The notes beneath the pieces were generated by a model that searched no databases, had not been told where the DNA came from, and saw nothing but the letters and a program-made list of their open reading frames with translations. Below, piece by piece: positions 41,804 to 46,073 of a DNA stretch of 46,073 nucleotides; position 1 is the first letter of the stretch, and each line of letters opens with the position of its first letter. A program made the position numbers and the translations under genes. Origin of the DNA: Bacteroidales bacterium (GTDB lineage Bacteria > Bacteroidota > Bacteroidia > Bacteroidales > UBA932); the NCBI GenBank assembly GCA_017450165.1, contig JAFSWO010000011.1, forward strand, positions 1 to 46,073, given 5' to 3'.

Positions 41804-42334
41804 ATGGAAGTTATCCTCGTCCGCCATACCTCCGTGGATGTTCCGCCCGGCACCTGTTACGGGCAGACCGATGTGCCGTTGAAGGATACGTTTGCTGTTG
41901 AGGCGGCCGCGACGCGCGCTTCGATTGCTGTCCTGGGCACGCCCGACGCCGTTTTTACCAGTCCCCTCTCGCGCTGCGTGTATCTGGCGGAGTTTTGCGG
42001 CTATCCCGACGCCGTTCGCGACGCCCGCCTGCTGGAGATGAACTTCGGCGACTGGGAGATGCGCCTCTATGACTCGATCGTCGGCCCCGAGGCGGACCGC
42101 TGGTACGAGGATTACATCAATACGGCGGTTCCCGGCGGCGAATCCTTCATGATGCAGTATAACCGCGTCACGGCCTTCCTGGATGAACTCCGCGCCAAGC
42201 CCTACGCCCGCGTGCTGATCTTCGCCCACGGCGGAGTCCTGGCCTGCGCCAAGATCTTTGCCGGCCTCACCACCCCCAAAGAGGCTTTCTTCAACCTCAC
42301 GCCCTACGGTGGGCACATTTGCATAGCACTCTAA
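41804..42334 (+). CDS. cobC: Alpha-ribazole phosphatase, histidine phosphatase family
   Basis: 176 aa. The phosphohistidine motif is VRHTS (His8), followed by GTCYGQTDVPL, SPLSRCVYLAEF, EMNFGDWEM and the second His in FAHGGVL. Removes the phosphate from alpha-ribazole phosphate or cobalamin phosphate. Last gene of the corrinoid operon. Confidence 0.92.
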   Translation: MEVILVRHTSVDVPPGTCYGQTDVPLKDTFAVEAAATRASIAVLGTPDAVFTSPLSRCVYLAEFCGYPDAVRDARLLEMNFGDWEMRLYDSIVGPEADRWYEDYINTAVPGGESFMMQYNRVTAFLDELRAKPYARVLIFAHGGVLACAKIFAGLTTPKEAFFNLTPYGGHICIAL

Positions 42335-42347
42335 GTGCCTGTTTTTT
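42326..42347 (+). terminator. Weak terminator at the end of the corrinoid operon
   Basis: A short stem GCACT/AGTGC (42326-42330/42334-42338) spans the cobC stop codon, followed after three bases by six T (42342-42347). The stem is only 5 bp, so termination may be inefficient. Confidence 0.4.
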
Positions 42348-42371
42348 GAAAAAATGCGAGCCCCTCGCTTC

Positions 42372-42498
42372 GAGCGCGCGCTAATCATTGCCTCAGGCCT
42401 CTCCGTAGGGGTACCAGTGCGCGCTCGGGGGCAGTTTGCCTGGCTGGGTGACGCTCACCTCCCTTCCAACTGCCGCCACAAGGTTATCTCCGCGCGCT
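42372..42498 (+). repeat. REP-like repeat, copy A (left flank of the transposase cassette)
   Basis: 127 bases with three GCGCGC blocks at offsets 0, 47 and 119: GAGCGCGCGC at the left end, GCGCGCTCGGGGG in the middle, CGCGCGCTTT at the right. Copy B at 45026-45152 aligns without gaps. By eye about 60 of the first 88 bases match, fewer in the last third. The first two blocks can pair with each other (GAGCGCGC/GCGCGCTC), and GGCAGTT/AACTGCC forms an inner stem. The right end supplies the -33 TTTG of the next gene. The rest of the 42335-42549 gap holds only short hairpins and the promoter. Confidence 0.75.
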
Positions 42499-42528
42499 TT
42501 GAAAAGTGATTGATAATTCGTAGATTTG
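42498..42528 (+). promoter_or_regulatory. Complete Bacteroidota promoter for the lipoprotein pair
   Basis: TTTG at 42498-42501, 19 bases, then TAGATTTG at 42521-42528: both boxes match the -33/-7 consensus at the standard spacing. The -33 box overlaps the end of repeat A. Start codon is 22 bases downstream of the -7 box. Confidence 0.75.
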
Positions 42529-42549
42529 CGTTGGCGTGGTTCCCTTCTC

Positions 42550-43506
42550 ATGAAAAGACTCCTCTCATTATCATTGTTATTCTTGCTACAGTGCGCTTGT
42601 AGCCCAAGGATTACGCTCGATATCGAGAAGGAACTCCCTATCAATTATGATGATGGTACCGTTTATGTTCTGGATGAGAATACAAAGGCACCCTCAAATG
42701 CAGAGTATATTGGAACTATATCTGTTCAAAGCAGTTTTAGCAACGCCGTAATCGAACCTGCAGCTATAAACGAAGCTTTTCGTGCTGGAGGCAATGTACT
42801 CGACATACAATCGCTGCATCATGTCAAATTCTTCTCTGCCGGCGATAAGGCGAGCCTCGAGGGGCGAATACTGAACGTCAATAATCCGGAGTACTTGACA
42901 AATGCAGTCCCGAGAAGAGAGAATTTGTCTATTTATCCTTTGAAAAAAAAGCCGTTCGAACTGAGTCTCTCCATCAGCGGTGAGTCGGGGTATGCATTTG
43001 AAGTCGCTCCTTTTGGGTTTGAGTATTTCTCGATGGGGCCTTTCTCGGCCACGGATCTTTACGCTTATTCTTATTATGCTCGTACGCCCGGTGTGTTTTC
43101 CTTGGAAGCCGCATGGCAGTTCAATGAATGCTGGGCTTTGACTAGTAGTGTCGGATACAGCAGTTTCAAGATTTCTTACGTTGATCCTTCGACGGATCGT
43201 ACGACAAGGACCGAAAAGGGATCCGTATTCACGGTTTTTGCCGGACTTCGGTTCTATTGGCTTTCCCGTCCCGTCTGGAAAACCTATTCAGCCTTTCAGG
43301 GTGGCTACTATCGTCCAATGGGGGAGACCTCGTATTGGCTGAAGACGGCAAAACCAGATAGACAATTCGGCGGACAATTCACTCTTTTCGGCTTGCAGAT
43401 CGGGAAGAAATCATTCCTCGTCCTCGAATTGTATGGATTCGGGGATTATTATAATACGGTACTCCCTTGTGCCGGAGGTAAAATCGGGTATGGGTATCGT
43501 TTTTAG
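42550..43506 (+). CDS. Lipoprotein with putative C-terminal beta-barrel, unknown function
   Basis: 318 aa. The ATG at 42550 gives a compact signal (MKRLLSLSLLFLLQCACS) with Cys15 and Cys17 as lipidation candidates; an upstream in-frame ATG at 42526 is closer to the -7 box and would spoil the signal. Residues about 25-110 form a small alpha/beta domain (TVYVLDENTKAPSNAEYIG, AGGNVLDIQSLHHVKFFS); from about 130 alternating aromatic strands end in GKIGYGYRF, typical of an outer-membrane barrel. It is AT-richer than the corrinoid operon. No function recognised; it is paired with the next lipoprotein gene. Confidence 0.75.
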   Translation: MKRLLSLSLLFLLQCACSPRITLDIEKELPINYDDGTVYVLDENTKAPSNAEYIGTISVQSSFSNAVIEPAAINEAFRAGGNVLDIQSLHHVKFFSAGDKASLEGRILNVNNPEYLTNAVPRRENLSIYPLKKKPFELSLSISGESGYAFEVAPFGFEYFSMGPFSATDLYAYSYYARTPGVFSLEAAWQFNECWALTSSVGYSSFKISYVDPSTDRTTRTEKGSVFTVFAGLRFYWLSRPVWKTYSAFQGGYYRPMGETSYWLKTAKPDRQFGGQFTLFGLQIGKKSFLVLELYGFGDYYNTVLPCAGGKIGYGYRF

Positions 43507-43518
43507 ATTCAGAGAAAT

Positions 43519-44052
43519 ATGAGAAGGCTAATAATCTTGTTGATGAGTTCTGTCGCGATGCTTTTCATCTTGACTGCCTGCCCTTTTGATGGTCCTGGAC
43601 ACTATGATGCGACAATGGAAGTATTCACCAGAAACATCGTGAAGGGATACTATGTGGAGCCGCTCAACAGCTTTAAGCCCGATTCAGGAGAAGCATGGAT
43701 TTCCAATAGCAGAAATTGTAACCTGAGATATATCTATTCGCCCATTGATGGAGAGAGCTGGCGCTGCACGATTGAGGTGACAGACGCAGGAGAACAAAGA
43801 TATCCTCTTATTACAGGCGTTTCCAGTGTGCAATTCGTTATTGAGGGATCTAATTCATCCTCACCCACTACTATTGGCGGATGTATTGATGAGGCGGATG
43901 GATACAAAACGACTTTGACCGGATCGGTCACGAACTGGGCCGGCGTTATCCGGGTGGAAACCAGCCAGAACGGAGTGCCGCTCAACTGGGGCGAGGCTAC
44001 CTTCTCCGGATCGGAAGAGCCGATTATCACGACGGGCAGTTATCTTAAATAG
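43519..44052 (+). CDS. Small lipoprotein of unknown function
   Basis: 177 aa with lipobox LTAC (Cys21). The mature part is beta-rich, with pairs of cysteines (NCNLRY, WRCTIEV, GGCIDEA) that may form a disulphide. No family recognised. It starts 12 bases after the previous gene, and its 3' end overlaps the convergent transposase-like gene by 13 bases. Composition is AT-richer than surrounding housekeeping genes. Confidence 0.7.
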   Translation: MRRLIILLMSSVAMLFILTACPFDGPGHYDATMEVFTRNIVKGYYVEPLNSFKPDSGEAWISNSRNCNLRYIYSPIDGESWRCTIEVTDAGEQRYPLITGVSSVQFVIEGSNSSSPTTIGGCIDEADGYKTTLTGSVTNWAGVIRVETSQNGVPLNWGEATFSGSEEPIITTGSYLK

Positions 44053-44936
44053 AAGTTGATTTCCTCTTCCGGAAGGAGGGCGAGGTCGGCGACTTGGCGG
44101 AGGGAGAGTCTGCTTTGCTGGCGCAAGGCACGCGCCAGAGATAACCGCTGGTCGGCGGTCAGTTGGCGGATGTCCTGGATGCCGAACAGTTTTCTGGACA
44201 TTTCCCGGCTTATTTTGCGAGCTTCCCGGTCGTCAATCATGACGCCGCGAGTGGCAGCGATGGCTGAGAGCATTTCCATATCCTTGTTCCGCCCTGCGGC
44301 GCTGAAAGCGCGGAAACAGTTATGCGTTCGGTAGATACCTTCAAAGTGACGAACATCCACGTAGTTCTCCGGCAGTAGAAATCCATTGCAAACCCTCCAG
44401 TGGGCGGGCACCGTGCGCTTGGAGTGCAGAAGACGCATCTGCTGGCGAATGGGCAGGTCGCCAATCCGGGCGGTGGTCAGTTTGTTGCCTCGTTCGTCAT
44501 ATCTCCAGATGGAGGTGTGGCCGGCGGGCCTGAAATACATGGAACCGGTGCCCCAGCGATAGTCGTATGGCATGACGGGCTTGCCGTCTTTCGTCGGCTG
44601 GGAGATGATATAGGTGCCAACTGTTTTCAGGTATTCCGGATCTTCGACAGGAATGACCTGCAGCCGGAAGACGACACCGTCCAAGCTGCCGCGCTCGACG
44701 ATGACGTGGCGGGTGTATGAAGTCTCGTAGAGCGATTTGTACCGCTTTATCTCATCGACTTCTCCATAGGTAAGAAGGTGTGGATGAGATTCTTCTATAG
44801 AGTAAGCCAGGACGGAGACTTCGGCGTGTGCGGCACAGACACCAATCAGGTTGAATGCCGCGTAATAGTCTGTATCTGAGACAAGAAAACGGCGGACAAG
44901 CCGGCCGTCTGCACATAGGTGATAGTATCCCTTCAT
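44040..44936 (-). CDS. Y1 (IS200-like/RAYT-type) transposase-like protein with C-terminal HTH
   Basis: 298 aa. The N-terminus follows the Y1 transposase pattern: YYHLCADGRLVRRFLVSDTD, VSVLAYSIEESHPHLL with an HxH (His51, His53) metal motif in place of HVHLL, and a helix EYLKTVGTYIISQP (Tyr102 or Tyr109 as nucleophile candidates) leading to YDYRWGTGSMYF, the counterpart of the YPWSSYR segment. Residues about 235-298 form a helix-turn-helix-type tail (LSLRQVADLALLPEEEI), as in REP-associated transposases. The gene has its own promoter and a GGAGGG ribosome site. It is a domesticated-looking single-strand transposase, with repeat copies A and B on either side. Confidence 0.75.
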   Translation of the reverse strand: MKGYYHLCADGRLVRRFLVSDTDYYAAFNLIGVCAAHAEVSVLAYSIEESHPHLLTYGEVDEIKRYKSLYETSYTRHVIVERGSLDGVVFRLQVIPVEDPEYLKTVGTYIISQPTKDGKPVMPYDYRWGTGSMYFRPAGHTSIWRYDERGNKLTTARIGDLPIRQQMRLLHSKRTVPAHWRVCNGFLLPENYVDVRHFEGIYRTHNCFRAFSAAGRNKDMEMLSAIAATRGVMIDDREARKISREMSRKLFGIQDIRQLTADQRLSLARALRQQSRLSLRQVADLALLPEEEINFYLR

Positions 44937-44970
44937 AATCGTCCCTCCGTTAGCATTAGAACTCTACCGA

Positions 44971-45001
44971 CAAAAGTAGTACAAAAAGGATATCAGCGCA
45001 A
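44971..45001 (-). promoter_or_regulatory. Promoter of the Y1 transposase-like gene
   Basis: On the minus strand TTG (45001-44999), 20 bases, then TACTTTTG (44978-44971), fitting the Bacteroidota consensus. GGAGGG lies 7 bases before the ATG, an unusually SD-like site for this phylum. Confidence 0.6.
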
Positions 45002-45025
45002 GAGGCTCGTGCTCTTTTTTACAGT

Positions 45026-45152
45026 GAGCGCGCGCAAATCCGTTGTTCGTGACATCCTGTCAGGGTGGAGGCGCGCGCTTGGGGGGATTTTGCGGGGGTG
45101 GGTGACGCGTACCATGCCTGCAGAGACTTCCAGCGGGGAATTGGCGCGCGCT
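45026..45152 (+). repeat. REP-like repeat, copy B (right flank of the transposase cassette)
   Basis: Same orientation and length as copy A, with GCGCGC blocks at the identical offsets. The first two blocks form a 9-bp hairpin (AGCGCGCGC/GCGCGCGCT). It occupies most of the 390-base gap before secA; the remainder holds the two divergent promoters and GT-rich sequence with no recognisable gene. Confidence 0.75.
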
Positions 45153-45229
45153 CTCAGTGGAGCACGTGTGGGGAGGGGCGCGTGTTCGTTGTGGAGGTGG
45201 GCGCGTTCTGGCGTGTGCGTGGGCGGGCG

Positions 45230-45262
45230 TTTGCGCGAGTTGCACAATTATTGCTATATTTG
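45230..45262 (+). promoter_or_regulatory. secA promoter
   Basis: TTTG at 45230-45233, 21 bases, then TATATTTG at 45255-45262. Both boxes match the Bacteroidota consensus; the secA ATG is 63 bases downstream. Confidence 0.75.
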
Positions 45263-45325
45263 TCGGTTATATTAAGGAGATTGTCGGCCAAGGGCAGTCG
45301 ACTGACAAACTGACAACAATAGACA

Positions 45326-46073
45326 ATGGCAAATATTCTCAAGAAACTCTTCGGCAGCAAGGCGGATAGGGACCTCAAGAAGATGACTCCCATCGTGAAC
45401 GCCTGCAAGGCCGAATACGAACAGATTGACAAACTTTCCGACGATGCCCTGCGCGAGGCCTCTGCGGCGCTGCGCAAGATGATCGCCGACTATATCGCTC
45501 CGGAAGAGGAGCAGGTGGCCAAGATCAAGGAGCAGCTCTCCGACGTGGAAATCGAGGTGACCCGCAAGGAAAAACTCGCCACCGAGCAGGACGAACTCAT
45601 CAAGACCATCGACAAGAAGATCGAGGAGATTCTGGAAAAGATTCTCCCGCGTGCCTTTGCCATCATGAAGTCCACCGCCCGCCGCTTTACGGAAAATGCG
45701 ACCATCAAGGTCCGGGCGACCGACTTCGACCGCACCCTCTCCGCTTCGCACGACTTCGTAACCGTGAACGGCGATTATGCCGTCTGGCAGAACTCCTGGA
45801 TGGCCGGCGGCAACCGCATCACCTGGGACATGGTCCACTACGACGTGCAGCTGATTGGCGGTATCGTGCTGAACTCCGGCAAGATTGCCGAGATGGCTAC
45901 CGGTGAAGGCAAGACCCTCGTGGCAACCCTCCCGGTCTTCCTGAACGCACTGGCCGGCAAGGGTGTGCACGTAGTCACCGTCAACGCCTCCCTGGCCCAG
46001 CGAGACGCCGCGTGGCTGGGCCCGCTCTACATGTGCCAGGGCCGGAGCGTGGACTGCAGCGACACGCACGAAC
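45326..46073 (+). CDS. secA: Preprotein translocase ATPase SecA, N-terminal part
   Basis: 249 codons are visible; the gene runs off the right edge. Starts [20 protein letters not shown]. The region [17 protein letters not shown] and the Walker A motif [14 protein letters not shown] (DEAD-like motor 1) are diagnostic, followed by [20 protein letters not shown]. An acidic and lysine-rich insertion (about residues 55-110, predicted coiled) between the first helices and motor 1 is typical of Bacteroidota SecA. It drives export through SecYEG. A housekeeping gene, marking the chromosomal boundary of the accessory cassette. Confidence 0.95.
   Translation, partial: MANILKKLFGSKADRDLKKMTPIVNACKAEYEQIDKLSDDALREASAALRKMIADYIAPEEEQVAKIKEQLSDVEIEVTRKEKLATEQDELIKTIDKKIEEILEKILPRAFAIMKSTARRFTENATIKVRATDFDRTLSASHDFVTVNGDYAVWQNSWMAGGNRITWDMVHYDVQLIGGIVLNSGKIAEMATGEGKTLVATLPVFLNALAGKGVHVVTVNASLAQRDAAWLGPLYMCQGRSVDCSDTHE

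Noticed and set aside
1..46073. CRISPR arrays, prophage or integrase signatures
   Set aside because: No regularly spaced repeats, phage structural genes or integrase were seen on either strand.

Overview
The window looks like a chromosomal segment of a GC-rich member of the Bacteroidales (Bacteroidota); genus not determined. Support: several promoters carry the Bacteroidota -7 box TAnnTTTG, and the window holds TonB-dependent receptors, many lipoprotein signal peptides, a DUF4374-like lipoprotein, DUF1573 and M16 proteins, and a secA start. No tRNA, rRNA or CRISPR array was seen.

Layout. 1-4.3 kb: end of a serpin gene, a three-armed inverted-repeat structure, a two-gene restriction-modification-like module on the minus strand (EcoRI-type adenine methyltransferase plus a DUF262/HNH protein) with a structured leader, a DEDDh exonuclease and a small 2[4Fe-4S] ferredoxin. 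4.4-11.4 kb: a large M16 peptidase lipoprotein, then a plus-strand run of DUF1573 protein, MeaB GTPase, a 10-TM metal transporter and a small secreted protein. 11.4-42.3 kb: a corrinoid locus. Two cobalamin riboswitches sit back to back near 14.9 kb. The minus-strand one leads a TonB receptor broken by a one-base frameshift, then an exported CbiK. The plus-strand one leads about 27 kb of nearly gapless genes: TonB receptor, DUF4374-like lipoprotein, CbiA, a BtuFCD-type ABC importer, a second exported CbiK, a membrane-anchored CobN/HmuS-like chelatase with an ExbB-like/DUF2149 pair, PduO adenosyltransferase, and most of the anaerobic pathway to cobalamin, with several two-domain fusions. CbiL and the uroporphyrinogen methyltransferase are not in the window. 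42.3-45.3 kb: an AT-richer cassette of two lipoprotein genes and a Y1 (REP-associated-type) transposase-like gene, flanked by two diverged direct repeats of identical length. 45.3 kb to the end: start of secA.

How it fits together: the riboswitches would repress uptake and synthesis when cobalamin is plentiful. Receptor, surface lipoprotein and BtuFCD import corrinoids; CbiK, CbiH/C, CbiE/T, CbiG/F, CbiJ/D, CbiA, PduO, CbiP, CobD, CbiB, CobU, CobT, CobS and CobC build or remodel them. MeaB nearby serves an adenosylcobalamin-dependent mutase. The most unusual points are the apparently extracytoplasmic metal-chelation machinery next to a proton-channel-like pair, an in-frame palindromic element inside pduO with a partial copy in the cobD-like gene, and the repeat-flanked Y1-transposase cassette.
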